Shown: positions 18,402-26,250, numbered from the stretch's first letter. The stretch is 64,000 nt of DNA from an uncultured Bacteroidia bacterium (GCA_902774295.1 CACYHP010000001.1:868001-932000); one strand, 5' to 3'. Notes: generated by a model from the sequence alone, not told the origin. Numbers and translations are program-made.

Positions 18402-19589
18402 TTATTTAATAACGCCTAATTCTTTTCCAATCTTCACGAATGCGTTGATGCACTTGTCAAGATGTTCTTTCTCGTGTGCTGCCGAAATCTGAACTCTGAT
18501 GCGGGCCTGGCCTTTAGGAACGACAGGGTAGTAGAAGCCTGTTACGAAGATGCCTTCTTCCTGCATCTTGGCTGCGAACTTCTGTGAAAGCGGAGCGTCG
18601 TAGAGCATCACAGCGCAGATAGCTGACTCTGATGGTTTGCAGTCGAAGCCCTTGGCGAGCATCTGTTTGATGAAGTAGTCGGTGTTTGCGTGAAGCTTGT
18701 CCTGAAGCTCGTTGGTCTCTGCCATCATCTCGAACATACGGATACCTGCTGCCACGAGGCCCGGTGCCATTGAGTTTGAGAAGAGGTAAGGACGTGAGCG
18801 CTGACGCAGCATGTCGATGATTTCCTTACGACCTGTTGTGAAGCCGCCCATAGCGCCGCCGAATGCCTTGCCGAGAGTGCCGGTGAGGATTTCGATCTTG
18901 CCACGGAGGTTGTAGCGTTCTGTGACGCCACGGCCTGTCTTGCCGACCACGCCTGCTGAGTGACTCTCGTCAACCATCACCATGGCGTTGTATTTCTGTG
19001 CGAGTTCATAGATCTTGTCGAGAGGGCAGACGTTGCCGTCCATTGAGAACACGCCGTCGGTGACGATGAGACGGAAGCGGCATTTCTGTGCATCCTGAAG
19101 CTGTTTCTCGAGGTCAGCCATGTCGGCGTTGGCATAGCGGAAACGCTGCGCCTTGCAGAGACGCACGCCGTCGATGATGGAAGCGTGGTTCAAAGCGTCG
19201 CTGATGATGGCGTCCTGCTCGTTGAGCAATGGCTCGAACACGCCACCGTTTGCATCGAAGCAAGCGGCATATAAAATAGTATCCTCAGTGCCGAAGAACT
19301 CAGCGATTTTCTGCTCGAGTTTCTTGTGGAGGTCCTGGCAGCCGCAGATGAAACGGACTGATGCCATTCCGAAACCACGCTCGTCCATGCCTTTCTTTGC
19401 TGCTGCGATAAGCTCTGGATTGTTACCAAGTCCGAGGTAGTTGTTTGCGCAGAAGTTCAAGCATTTCTTGCCTTTTACCAAGATTTCAGCACCCTGAGGG
19501 CTTTCAATGATACGTTCATTCTTATAGAGGCCATCGGCTTCAATCTGAGCCAATTCCTTCTTCAGATACTCTTGAAAGTTTGTATACAT
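18402..19589 (-). CDS. kbl: 2-amino-3-ketobutyrate CoA ligase (glycine C-acetyltransferase)
   Basis: PLP enzyme of the alpha-oxoamine synthase family, 395 residues from the ATG at 19589. It cleaves 2-amino-3-ketobutyrate with CoA to glycine and acetyl-CoA. Visible are CANNYLGLGNNPEL, DALNHASIIDG, DESHSAGVVGKTGRG and the PLP lysine in GTLGKAFGG. A longer in-frame start at 19631 would lie upstream of the TAnnTTTG promoter box at 19621-19628, so the shorter form beginning MYTNFQ is preferred; it also matches the family length. First gene of the kbl-tdh operon. Confidence 0.95.
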   Translation of the reverse strand: MYTNFQEYLKKELAQIEADGLYKNERIIESPQGAEILVKGKKCLNFCANNYLGLGNNPELIAAAKKGMDERGFGMASVRFICGCQDLHKKLEQKIAEFFGTEDTILYAACFDANGGVFEPLLNEQDAIISDALNHASIIDGVRLCKAQRFRYANADMADLEKQLQDAQKCRFRLIVTDGVFSMDGNVCPLDKIYELAQKYNAMVMVDESHSAGVVGKTGRGVTERYNLRGKIEILTGTLGKAFGGAMGGFTTGRKEIIDMLRQRSRPYLFSNSMAPGLVAAGIRMFEMMAETNELQDKLHANTDYFIKQMLAKGFDCKPSESAICAVMLYDAPLSQKFAAKMQEEGIFVTGFYYPVVPKGQARIRVQISAAHEKEHLDKCINAFVKIGKELGVIK

Positions 19590-19620
19590 ATTATGTAGTT
19601 TTAAGATTTTTCTTTGGCTG

Positions 19621-19628
19621 CAAAAATA
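19621..19628 (-). promoter_or_regulatory. kbl-tdh promoter -7 box
   Basis: On the minus strand this reads TATTTTTG, an exact match to the Bacteroidetes TAnnTTTG box, 31 bases before the kbl ATG. Confidence 0.7.
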
Positions 19629-19708
19629 CAAAATCCGTTGGAAAAATGTACTGTCAAATTCAAATTTATTAATAAAAATTAATAAGTCAATAATTCTAAA
19701 TAAATTCG

Positions 19709-19716
19709 TACCTTTG
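19709..19716 (+). promoter_or_regulatory. cysS promoter -7 box
   Basis: TACCTTTG matches TAnnTTTG, 16 bases before the cysS ATG, in an AT-rich divergent region shared with kbl. Confidence 0.7.
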
Positions 19717-19732
19717 CAAAAATTTTGATAAT

Positions 19733-21220
19733 ATGGACGCTTTATATATTTACAACAGCTTGGCTCGCATGAAGCAGCCTTTCAAACCGATTCATGAAGG
19801 TCATGTGGGAATGTACGTCTGCGGCCCGACCGTTTACGGCGACGCCCACCTCGGACATGCCCGCCCGGCAATCACTTTCGACTTGGTTTACCGTTATCTG
19901 AAACATCTCGGTTATAAGGTGCGTTATGTGCGCAACATCACCGACGTGGGTCACCTCGAGCATGACGCCGACGAAGGCGAGGATAAGATTGCAAAGAAGG
20001 CCCGCCTCGAAGACCTCGAACCGATGGAAGTCGCTCAGTATTATACTGTTAGATATCATCAGGCGATGGACAAGCTCAACGTGCTGCGTCCTTCCATCGA
20101 GCCGCATGCATCGGGTCATATCATCGAACAGATTGCGATGATTCAGAAGATTCTTGACGCCGGATTTGCATATATCGAGAACGGCTCGGTTTATTTCGAC
20201 ATCAAAAAATACAATGAGAAGTATCATTACGGCATCCTTTCAGGACGTAACATCGAAGAGATGATCAACAACACCCGCGAGCTTGCCGGACAGAGCGAGA
20301 AGCATAACCCTATCGACTTCGCTTTGTGGAAGAAGGCTGAGCCGAAACACATCATGCGCTGGCCTTCACCGTGGAGCGACGGCTTCCCGGGATGGCACAT
20401 GGAATGCTCCGCTATGGGTTGCAAATACCTCGGCGAGGAGTTCGACATCCACGGCGGCGGTCTCGACCTGCAGTTCCCTCACCATGAGTCGGAAATCGCA
20501 CAGTCGATGGCGGCAAACGGCAAGGCACCGGTGCGCTACTGGATGCATAACAACATGATTACCATCGCCGGACAGAAGATGGGCAAGTCGTTGGGTAACT
20601 TCATCACCCTCGATGAGTTCTTCAAAGGCAGCCACATCAACGCGAAAGGCGAGGAGATGCTCGCACAGCCTTACAGCCCGATGACGATTCGTTTCTTCAT
20701 CCTTCAGGCTCAGTATCGTAGCACCGTCGATTTCTCTAACGAGGCTCTTCAGGCTGCTGAAAAGGGTTACAAACGCTTGATGGAAGCTGCAGGTCTCATC
20801 GATGGCCTCACAGCTACTGAAGGCGCTGAAGACCTTGGCGTTCAGAAGATTATGGATGCCTGCTACGACGCCATGAACGACGACTTCAACAGCCCGATTG
20901 TGATTGCGAACTTGTTTGAGGCAGTGCGCATCATCAACTCAGTGAAAGACGGTCATTCAAAGATTAATCCTGCTGAGTTGGCACTTCTGAAGAAGCTGTT
21001 CGACGTCTTCGTTTTCGAGATCCTCGGTCTCGTCAACAATGAAATGGGTTCCGACGACAACGGCATCGTTGATGGCTTGATGGATACCATCATCGACATC
21101 CGCAAGGAAGCCCGCGCCAAGAAAGACTGGGCAACATCAGACCTCATCCGCGACAAACTTGCCGCTTTGGACATCGTGCTCAAAGATGGCAAAGAAGGAA
21201 CTACATGGAGTAAGAAATAG
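19733..21220 (+). CDS. cysS: Cysteinyl-tRNA synthetase
   Basis: Class I aminoacyl-tRNA synthetase of 495 residues that charges tRNA-Cys. The HIGH signature is present as HLGH (residues 39-42), preceded by the Zn-binding Cys in [18 protein letters not shown]. Other Zn-site and cysteine-recognition parts are GWHMECSAM and the His pair in [10 protein letters not shown]. The KMSKS motif reads KMGKS (about 282-286). The C-terminal helical anticodon domain is complete. The TAG stop at 21218 is also the first unit of a heptamer repeat array. Confidence 0.97.
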   Translation: MDALYIYNSLARMKQPFKPIHEGHVGMYVCGPTVYGDAHLGHARPAITFDLVYRYLKHLGYKVRYVRNITDVGHLEHDADEGEDKIAKKARLEDLEPMEVAQYYTVRYHQAMDKLNVLRPSIEPHASGHIIEQIAMIQKILDAGFAYIENGSVYFDIKKYNEKYHYGILSGRNIEEMINNTRELAGQSEKHNPIDFALWKKAEPKHIMRWPSPWSDGFPGWHMECSAMGCKYLGEEFDIHGGGLDLQFPHHESEIAQSMAANGKAPVRYWMHNNMITIAGQKMGKSLGNFITLDEFFKGSHINAKGEEMLAQPYSPMTIRFFILQAQYRSTVDFSNEALQAAEKGYKRLMEAAGLIDGLTATEGAEDLGVQKIMDACYDAMNDDFNSPIVIANLFEAVRIINSVKDGHSKINPAELALLKKLFDVFVFEILGLVNNEMGSDDNGIVDGLMDTIIDIRKEARAKKDWATSDLIRDKLAALDIVLKDGKEGTTWSKK

Positions 21221-21301
21221 TCTTTAGTCGTTAGACGTTAGTCTTTAGTGTTGGCTAACGTCTAACTTCTAACGACTAAGGACTAAAAACTAAAGACTAA
21301 A
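21218..21301. repeat. Heptamer repeat array, left of the S23-like gene
   Basis: Low-complexity array starting at the cysS stop codon, built from TAGTCTT, TAGACGT and (on the other strand) CTAAAGA units. It contains an imperfect hairpin: TTAGACGTTAGTCTTTAG is answered by CTAACGTCTAA and CTAAGGACTAAA. Because units are 7 bases long and contain TAG on one strand and TAA on the other, they place stop codons in all six frames. Confidence 0.85.
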
Positions 21302-21304
21302 AAT

Positions 21305-21667
21305 ATGAAATCGAGTGATTACAAACAACTTATAGTATGGCACAAATCAATGGATTTGGTCGTTGAGGTATATTCTCTTGTAAAATTATTACCAAAAGAA
21401 GAATTATATGCTTTATCCGATCAAATGAGAAGGGCTGTCGTTTCAATACCTTCAAATATTTCGGAAGGATTAGGAAGAAATTCAGATAAAGAATTTATTC
21501 AATTTTTATCAGTATCAAGAGGCTCGTTGTGGGAACTTGCAACTCAAATTGAAGTTTGTGAAAGGTTAAATTATATTGATAATTCAAAAACAACAAAAAC
21601 CAAAAATTTAATAACTGAAATAAGTAAAATGATTAATTCATTAGCTAATTCATTACATAAAAATTAG
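21305..21667 (+). CDS. Four-helix-bundle (S23 / 23S rRNA IVS-type) protein
   Basis: Protein of 120 residues with the family signature SIPSNISEGLGR at about residues 48-59 and the N-terminal DYKQLIVWHKSMDLVVEVY. Members form pentameric four-helix bundles and were named from genes inside 23S rRNA intervening sequences; a related protein (Avd) assists diversity-generating retroelements. No reverse transcriptase or rRNA is present here, so the role is unknown. The gene is markedly AT-richer than cysS and tsf. It sits between two inversely related heptamer repeat arrays, suggesting a mobile insertion between two convergent housekeeping genes. Confidence 0.9.
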   Translation: MKSSDYKQLIVWHKSMDLVVEVYSLVKLLPKEELYALSDQMRRAVVSIPSNISEGLGRNSDKEFIQFLSVSRGSLWELATQIEVCERLNYIDNSKTTKTKNLITEISKMINSLANSLHKN

Positions 21668-21748
21668 ACGTTAGTCTAAAAACTAACGTCTAATAACTAA
21701 CGTCTAAAGACTAAAGACTAAAAACTAAAGACTAAAGACTAAAGACTA
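21662..21748. repeat. Heptamer repeat array, right of the S23-like gene
   Basis: An array of (CTAAAGA)n with TAGACGT and TAACGTC variants running from the S23-like stop into the stop codon of the convergent tsf gene (TAG, minus strand, 21746-21748). It is the inverted counterpart of 21218-21301: TTAGACGTTAGTCT in one matches the complement of ACTAACGTCTAA in the other. Confidence 0.85.
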
Positions 21749-22741
21749 TCCGAGCTGTACGCGTTTGAATGCCACAACTGTAGCATCCTTGTCAGCCTTC
21801 TGGATGAACTGGCGCACTGTCATGCTGCCGTCGAGCAATGAAGCCTGATCGAGGAGGCAGTTCTCTTTGAAGAACTTGTTGACGCGGCCGTTAGCGATGT
21901 TCATCACCATCTGCTCCTTGAGGTTAGCAAGGGTGTCAGCTGTGACTTTCTCGCGGATCTCGCGTGCCTGCTGTGCCTGTTCCTCTGTGATCCAACCCTT
22001 TGCCATATTTGAGTTGATGTGATCTTCACTGTCAACGTGAGCTGGGTTGATACCTGCTTTCTTCAAAGCGACGTCGACTGCCTTAGCTGCCTGTTCCTGT
22101 TTTGTCTTCTCGATAGCGACTGCCATCTCACGGTCTTTTGTTTCCTGTGGGACGTCGTTTTCGTCGATAGCGATAGGTGACATGGCTGCTGCGTGCATTG
22201 CCACTTCGTGAGCTGTCTCTTCAATACCGTTGAATGACTTGTTGAAACCAACGAGTGTTGCGAGGCGGTTGCCCTGGTGGTTGTAGTTGGCTACGTAAGG
22301 AGCCTCAACCACTTCGAGGTGTTTGAGTTCGACTTTCTCGCCTGTCTTGGCTGTGAGGTCGGTGACGAGGTCAGCGACTGTGCGGCCGTTGATGGCGAAA
22401 GCCTTGAGAGCGTCGAGGTTCTTGATCTTGTTGTCGATGGCTGCCTGGAGGAATCCTTTGGCTGCTCCGACGAAGTCGGCGTTAGAACCTACGAAGTCTG
22501 TCTCGCAGTTCAGCATGATGACAGCGCCGTATGTATGGTCGGCTGTTGTAGCTGAGATGACAGCGCCTTCAGCGGCTTCACGGTCAGCGCGTTTTTCAGC
22601 GATTTTCTGGCCTTTTTTGCGGAGGTAGTCGATAGCTGCTTCTTTGTCGCCGTTGCATTCAACGAGGGCTTTCTTGCAGTCCATCATACCTGCGCCTGTC
22701 ATTTGTCTGAGTTCATTGACTTGAGCTGCAGTAATATTCAT
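21746..22741 (-). CDS. tsf: Translation elongation factor Ts
   Basis: Guanine-nucleotide exchange factor for EF-Tu, 331 residues. The N-terminal UBA-like domain with VNELRQMTGAGMMDCKKAL and DKEAAIDYLRKKG is followed by the dimerisation core (TADHTYGAVIMLNCETDFV) and a second half beginning EETAHEVAMHAAAM. The protein is longer than E. coli EF-Ts (283) by an insertion typical of Bacteroidetes. It is last in the rplM-rpsI-rpsB-tsf operon, 27 bases after rpsB. Confidence 0.97.
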   Translation of the reverse strand: MNITAAQVNELRQMTGAGMMDCKKALVECNGDKEAAIDYLRKKGQKIAEKRADREAAEGAVISATTADHTYGAVIMLNCETDFVGSNADFVGAAKGFLQAAIDNKIKNLDALKAFAINGRTVADLVTDLTAKTGEKVELKHLEVVEAPYVANYNHQGNRLATLVGFNKSFNGIEETAHEVAMHAAAMSPIAIDENDVPQETKDREMAVAIEKTKQEQAAKAVDVALKKAGINPAHVDSEDHINSNMAKGWITEEQAQQAREIREKVTADTLANLKEQMVMNIANGRVNKFFKENCLLDQASLLDGSMTVRQFIQKADKDATVVAFKRVQLG

Positions 22742-22768
22742 TGTTTTGCCTTTCTTCTTTTAGGTTAA

Positions 22769-23593
22769 TTACTTTTTGTTCACAGCTTTGCGAGGGCGGC
22801 GAGGGCGTTTTGTCTCTTCGTCTTTTTCTTCCTCTTCAACTGCTACTGTTTCATTCATTTCCTCTTCACCTTCGGCTTCTGCCATGTCGGCGTCCTTCAT
22901 GGTGTTCTTGCGTTCGTTGAGGCCTTCTTCGATAGCTTCAACCATCTTGTTCACGATGAGGGCGATTGACTTTGAAGCGTCGTCGTTTGCCGGAATCGGG
23001 AAGTCGATGAGGTTAGGATTTGAGTTGGTGTCGACGATGGCGTAAGTAGGGATGTTGAGCTTTCTTGCTTCTGCCACTGCGATATGTTCCTTGATGACGT
23101 CAACGACGAACACTGCGCTTGGAAGGCGGTTCAGGTCGGCGATTGAACCAAGGTTCTTCTGGAGTTTCTCGCGCTCACGCTCGATCTGGAGACGCTCGCG
23201 TTTTGAAAGGTTATTGTACTGGCTGCTGGCGATGAGCTTGTCGATGCTGACCATCTTGCGGACTGCCTTGCGGATTGTCTGGAAGTTGGTGAGCATGCCA
23301 CCAGGCCAACGCTCTGTCACGTATGGCATGTTGACTCTTGAAACGATTTCTGCGACGATGTCTTTCGCCTGTTTCTTTGTAGCTACGAAAAGGACTTTCT
23401 TTCCTGAACGAGCTAACTGACGAAGAGCGTTTGCTGCTTCATCGATCTTGGCCTGTGTCTTGTACAAGTCAATAATATGGATACCGTTACGCTCCATGAA
23501 GATGTACGGTGCCATGTTCGGATTCCATTTTCTTCTGAGGTGACCGAAGTGACAACCTGCATCTAATAATTCTTCGAATGTTACTTGTGTCAT
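22769..23593 (-). CDS. rpsB: 30S ribosomal protein S2
   Basis: Small-subunit protein of 274 residues. It begins MTQVTFEELLDAGCHFGHLRRKWNP and shows IFMERNGIHIIDLYKT, VLFVATKKQA, ERWPGGMLTNFQTI and GIPTYAIVDTN-like NIPTYAIVDTNSNP. I use the ATG at 23593; an upstream in-frame start at 23647 would overlap rpsI and add 18 unrelated residues. The C-terminus has an acidic then basic tail (VEEEEKDEETKRPRRPRK) not found in E. coli S2. Confidence 0.97.
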   Translation of the reverse strand: MTQVTFEELLDAGCHFGHLRRKWNPNMAPYIFMERNGIHIIDLYKTQAKIDEAANALRQLARSGKKVLFVATKKQAKDIVAEIVSRVNMPYVTERWPGGMLTNFQTIRKAVRKMVSIDKLIASSQYNNLSKRERLQIEREREKLQKNLGSIADLNRLPSAVFVVDVIKEHIAVAEARKLNIPTYAIVDTNSNPNLIDFPIPANDDASKSIALIVNKMVEAIEEGLNERKNTMKDADMAEAEGEEEMNETVAVEEEEKDEETKRPRRPRKAVNKK

Positions 23594-23612
23594 GATGTTT
23601 CCTTTTAATAGA

Positions 23613-23999
23613 CTAACGTTTGCTGAATTGGAATTTCTTACGTGCACCTGGCTGACCTGGTTTCTTACGTTCGACCATACGTGGGTCGCGGCGCATCAAA
23701 CCTTTAGCCTTAAGGATAGGACGATATTCAGCGTTGATTTCGCACAATGCGCGGCTGATAGCGAGACGGAGAGCTTCTGCCTGACCGTTGATACCACCGC
23801 CATCGAGGTTGACCTTGATGTCATATTTACCCAAGTTCTCTGTGAGCATCAATGGCTGTTCAACCACATAATGCAGGATGCTTGTTGGGAAATACTCCTT
23901 GTAGTCACGTTTGTTGACCGTAATTTTGCCTTCGCCAGCTTTCATGTAAATACGTGCGACGGCTGTCTTTCTTCTACCTAACGCGTTGATTACTTCCAT
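23613..23999 (-). CDS. rpsI: 30S ribosomal protein S9
   Basis: Small-subunit protein of 128 residues with the family pattern: GRRKTAVARIYMKAGEGKITVNKRD, the central LDGGGINGQAEALRLAISRAL, and the basic C-terminal tail ending in QFSKR that reaches the P-site tRNA. It starts 5 bases after rplM, the conserved L13-S9 pair. Confidence 0.97.
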   Translation of the reverse strand: MEVINALGRRKTAVARIYMKAGEGKITVNKRDYKEYFPTSILHYVVEQPLMLTENLGKYDIKVNLDGGGINGQAEALRLAISRALCEINAEYRPILKAKGLMRRDPRMVERKKPGQPGARKKFQFSKR

Positions 24000-24004
24000 G
24001 ATAC

Positions 24005-24454
24005 TTATTTCTTAATTGTTAATACTTGTGGTTGTTGGGCCTCATGCGGATGATTAGGTCCCTCATAAACGTAAAGATTACGGAAGATGGCACTGCCAAG
24101 GCGTGTCTTAGGTAACATGCCCTTAACCGCGTGTTCGATGACGAAGATAGGCTTCTTGTTCAGAAGATCCTTAACGGTTCTAACGCGCTGACCACCAGGG
24201 AAACCTGTGTAGTGTACGTAAACCTTCTTGTCCATTTTGTTGCCGGTGAGGATAACTTTCTCGGCATTGATTACGATGACATTATCGCCACAATCACTGT
24301 GGGGAGTATAGCATGCCTTCCTCTTTCCTCTTAAAACCTGGGCGATTTCCTGTGCCATGCGGCCAAGAACCTGACCCTCAGCGTCGACGACATACCATTT
24401 TTTGTTGGCATGTTCCTTGTTGACGCTAACTGTTTTGTAACTTAATGTATCCAT
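24005..24454 (-). CDS. rplM: 50S ribosomal protein L13
   Basis: Large-subunit protein of 149 residues; motifs are WYVVDAEGQVLGRMAQEIA, LRGKRKACYTPHSDCGDNV, NAEKVILTGNKMDKKVYV, HTGFPGG-like HYTGFPGGQR and the C-terminal VYEGPNHPHEAQQP. First gene of the rplM-rpsI-rpsB-tsf operon, with a promoter box at 24518-24525 and a leader of roughly 55 bases. Confidence 0.97.
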   Translation of the reverse strand: MDTLSYKTVSVNKEHANKKWYVVDAEGQVLGRMAQEIAQVLRGKRKACYTPHSDCGDNVIVINAEKVILTGNKMDKKVYVHYTGFPGGQRVRTVKDLLNKKPIFVIEHAVKGMLPKTRLGSAIFRNLYVYEGPNHPHEAQQPQVLTIKK

Positions 24455-24517
24455 TTAATTTAATTAATAATTTGTTATGTGTTTTTACACTATTTTCCCT
24501 ACTAAAATTTCGGACTG

Positions 24518-24525
24518 CAAAAGTA
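24518..24525 (-). promoter_or_regulatory. rplM operon promoter -7 box
   Basis: Minus strand TACTTTTG, an exact TAnnTTTG match, 63 bases before the rplM ATG. The 332-base gap between rplM and the ABC gene holds this box, two repeats (24574-24602 and 24631-24720) and the opposing ABC promoter; no gene was seen. Confidence 0.7.
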
Positions 24526-24573
24526 CAAAATTTTTTAATACAAAAAACATTAATAAAAATTAATTTTTTTCGA

Positions 24574-24602
24574 ACACGGATTACACCGATTTACACGGAT
24601 TC
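24574..24602. repeat. Short CACGGATT tandem repeat
   Basis: Three imperfect units ACACGGATT / ACACCGATTT / ACACGGATT in a row between rplM and the ABC ATPase gene. Single occurrence in the window. Confidence 0.6.
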
Positions 24603-24630
24603 TTAATCCGTCATTTCTACCTAGGTTATT

Positions 24631-24720
24631 CGTCATTTCGACCGAAGCGTAATGAAATGAAGCGAAGTGGAGACCTGAGCAAAGCGAAAGCTTTCACCTT
24701 TGGTGAAAAAATCTCCTCCA
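24631..24720. repeat. CGTCATTTCGA palindromic element, intergenic copy
   Basis: Begins CGTCATTTCGACCGAAGCG, continues GAAATGAAGCGAAGTGGAGA, holds the hairpin CTTTCACCTTTGGTGAAAA and ends at AATCTCCTCC. It is related to the elements inside mutS2 (31068-31176) and the beta-mannosidase gene (34780-34868) and to the half copy at 41906-41943. Confidence 0.8.
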
Positions 24721-24763
24721 TTTTTAAACGTGATTATTTTTAACAGATTTACATTTATTTTTG

Positions 24764-24771
24764 TATTTTTG
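24764..24771 (+). promoter_or_regulatory. ABC ATPase promoter -7 box
   Basis: TATTTTTG, 15 bases before the chosen ATG at 24787; it therefore argues against a longer frame that starts at 24700. Confidence 0.7.
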
Positions 24772-24786
24772 CAAAAATTATTTCTC

Positions 24787-25509
24787 ATGTCAATAAAGGT
24801 AAACCACGTAACGAAACGCTATGACCAGCAGCTGGCGCTGAATGATGTGAATCTGGATATCGAAAAAGGCCAGATTGTCGGCCTTTTAGGTCCTAACGGC
24901 GCAGGAAAATCCACGCTGATGAAGATCATAACATGCTTCATCCCGCAGACCGAAGGCACCGTTTCCGTTGAAGGCTTCGACACCATCGACAACCCGATGG
25001 AAGTGCGCCAACGCGTGGGCTATCTGCCTGAGCATAACCCGCTTTACCTCGACATGTACGTGCGCGAATATCTCGAGTTCGTCGCAGGAATCCATCATAT
25101 CACCGGCAAAGATGCCCAAAACCGCATCGACGAGATGATTGAAAAGACTGGTCTCACCGTCGAGATGCGCAAGAAAATCGGTGCCCTGTCGAAAGGCTAC
25201 CGCCAGCGTGTCGGACTCGCTCAAGCCATGATGCACAACCCTTCGGTGCTGATTCTCGACGAGCCCACATCAGGCCTCGACCCGAACCAACTCGTTGAAA
25301 TCCGCGGACTTATCACAGAATTAGGTAAGGAAAAAACCGTCCTGCTCTCGACTCATATCATGCAGGAAGTGGAGGCAATGTGCCCGCGCATCGTCATTAT
25401 TAATAAAGGTGTGGTCGTCGCTAACGACACAATTGAAAACATCAAAATGAACGTGATGCACAGCAAAGACGCTAGCATCGAGGAGTGCTTCCAGGTGCTG
25501 ACGAAATAG
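24787..25509 (+). CDS. GldA-like ABC transporter ATP-binding protein
   Basis: ATPase subunit of 240 residues. Walker A is GLLGPNGAGKSTL (about residues 32-44), the signature is LSKGYRQRVGLAQAM, Walker B is LILDEPTSGLDP and the switch His is in STHIMQ. The segment YLPEHNPLYLDMYVREYLEFVAG is characteristic of the GldA branch, linked to gliding motility in Flavobacteria. GldA proteins are about 300 residues; this one stops after EECFQVLTK and lacks the usual C-terminal extension. No permease gene is adjacent. A T9SS substrate (M28 peptidase) lies 2.2 kb away, but a motility role is only a guess. Confidence 0.8.
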   Translation: MSIKVNHVTKRYDQQLALNDVNLDIEKGQIVGLLGPNGAGKSTLMKIITCFIPQTEGTVSVEGFDTIDNPMEVRQRVGYLPEHNPLYLDMYVREYLEFVAGIHHITGKDAQNRIDEMIEKTGLTVEMRKKIGALSKGYRQRVGLAQAMMHNPSVLILDEPTSGLDPNQLVEIRGLITELGKEKTVLLSTHIMQEVEAMCPRIVIINKGVVVANDTIENIKMNVMHSKDASIEECFQVLTK

Positions 25510-25520
25510 CTGTCTTTTCC

Positions 25521-25552
25521 TCACGCAGAAATTGAGGAAATGACAGAAATAT
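25521..25552. repeat. Left inverted repeat of the GxxExxY unit
   Basis: TCACGCAGAAAT (25521-25532) is exactly complementary to 26054-26065; the match continues imperfectly over about 32 bases (GAGGAAATGACAGAAAT against the complement of the right arm). Confidence 0.75.
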
Positions 25553-25586
25553 AAACTAATTTTATTAACAATTTAAACCAATTTTT

Positions 25587-25970
25587 ATGGAACTTGACGA
25601 ATTAACTTATGAAATCAGAGGCTGTATTTATGATGTTTATAAAGCATTAGGTCCGGGACTTCTTGAATCTGTTTATGAAGAAGCCATGATGTATGAACTT
25701 GATAAAAGAGATTTGTTTTATGAAAATCAAGTTAATTTTCCCGTCGTATATAAAGGGAAAGAGCTTAAAAAGAATCTGATTTTAGATTTGGTTGTTGAAG
25801 ATTCTGTTATTTTGGAATTGAAATCGGTCGAAGAATTAAAAAAGGTTCACTTCAAACAATTATACACATATTTAAAGCTAACCGATACACGTGTTGGTTT
25901 TCTTGTAAACTTTAATGTAGATGATATTCTTGCAAAAGGGAGTATTAACCGAATCGTTTATAATTATTGA
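25587..25970 (+). CDS. GxxExxY family protein
   Basis: Protein of 127 residues with the defining motif GPGLLESVYEEAMMYEL at about residues 22-38 and the core DLVVEDSVILELKSVEEL, which resembles the D-(x)n-ExK strand of PD-(D/E)xK nucleases. FKQLYTYLKLTDTRVGFLVNFN follows. The biochemical role of the family is not established; a nuclease-like fold is an inference from the DxV..ELK pattern. The gene is AT-rich compared with neighbours and lies between 12-base perfect (about 32-base imperfect) inverted repeats, which suggests acquisition as a unit between the ABC gene and metK. Confidence 0.9.
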   Translation: MELDELTYEIRGCIYDVYKALGPGLLESVYEEAMMYELDKRDLFYENQVNFPVVYKGKELKKNLILDLVVEDSVILELKSVEELKKVHFKQLYTYLKLTDTRVGFLVNFNVDDILAKGSINRIVYNY

Positions 25971-26033
25971 TTTTCTCAGACAGTAATTAAGGAAATAGCA
26001 TAAATTCTTTGGATGATTTTGTTGTCGGATGAA

Positions 26034-26065
26034 TAGTTTCTGCTGTTTCCGCCATTTCTGCGTGA
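26034..26065. repeat. Right inverted repeat of the GxxExxY unit
   Basis: Right arm ending ATTTCTGCGTGA (26054-26065), the exact complement of the left arm. The 323-base gap from 25971 to 26294 holds this arm, the metK promoter, a SAM-II riboswitch and a heptamer repeat, and no gene. Confidence 0.75.
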
Positions 26066-26116
26066 AATATAAAAAATAAATTTTCAGCGAGAGGTTGTTG
26101 TGTCGCAAAAAAATTG

Positions 26117-26124
26117 TATCTTTG
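26117..26124 (+). promoter_or_regulatory. metK promoter -7 box
   Basis: TATCTTTG matches TAnnTTTG. Transcription would begin near 26130, immediately before the riboswitch-like sequence, giving a leader of about 165 bases. Confidence 0.75.
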
Positions 26125-26135
26125 CAGCCGAAAAT

Positions 26136-26188
26136 CACGTGGACAGATTTGATTGATTGCAACCACAAGAAAAAATGCTAAAACAGTG
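26136..26188 (+). ncRNA. SAM-II riboswitch upstream of metK
   Basis: The sequence has the ordered SAM-II blocks. GTGG (26139-26142) pairs with CCAC (26163-26166). The loop between contains GATTTG, then TTGCA just before CCAC, and a 3' AAAAAATGCTAAAACA segment supplies the conserved GCTAAA pseudoknot strand. It starts within about 10 bases of the predicted transcription start and precedes S-adenosylmethionine synthetase, the expected target. About 106 bases separate it from the metK ATG, longer than usual for a class thought to control ribosome access. A heptamer repeat fills part of that space. A covariance-model search would be decisive. Confidence 0.8.
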
Positions 26189-26250
26189 TTTCTTTTTACA
26201 ATCTCAAATTATCCATATTTATTAACAAAAGCTGAGCTGGAAGAAAGATT

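Noticed and set aside
21660..21748. CRISPR-like array
   Set aside because: The units are 7 bases long with no distinct spacers and no cas genes nearby; this is simple tandem repetition.
24700..24786. A 29-residue N-terminal extension of the ABC ATPase
   Set aside because: It overlaps the palindromic repeat and the promoter box; the family begins at MSIKVNHV.
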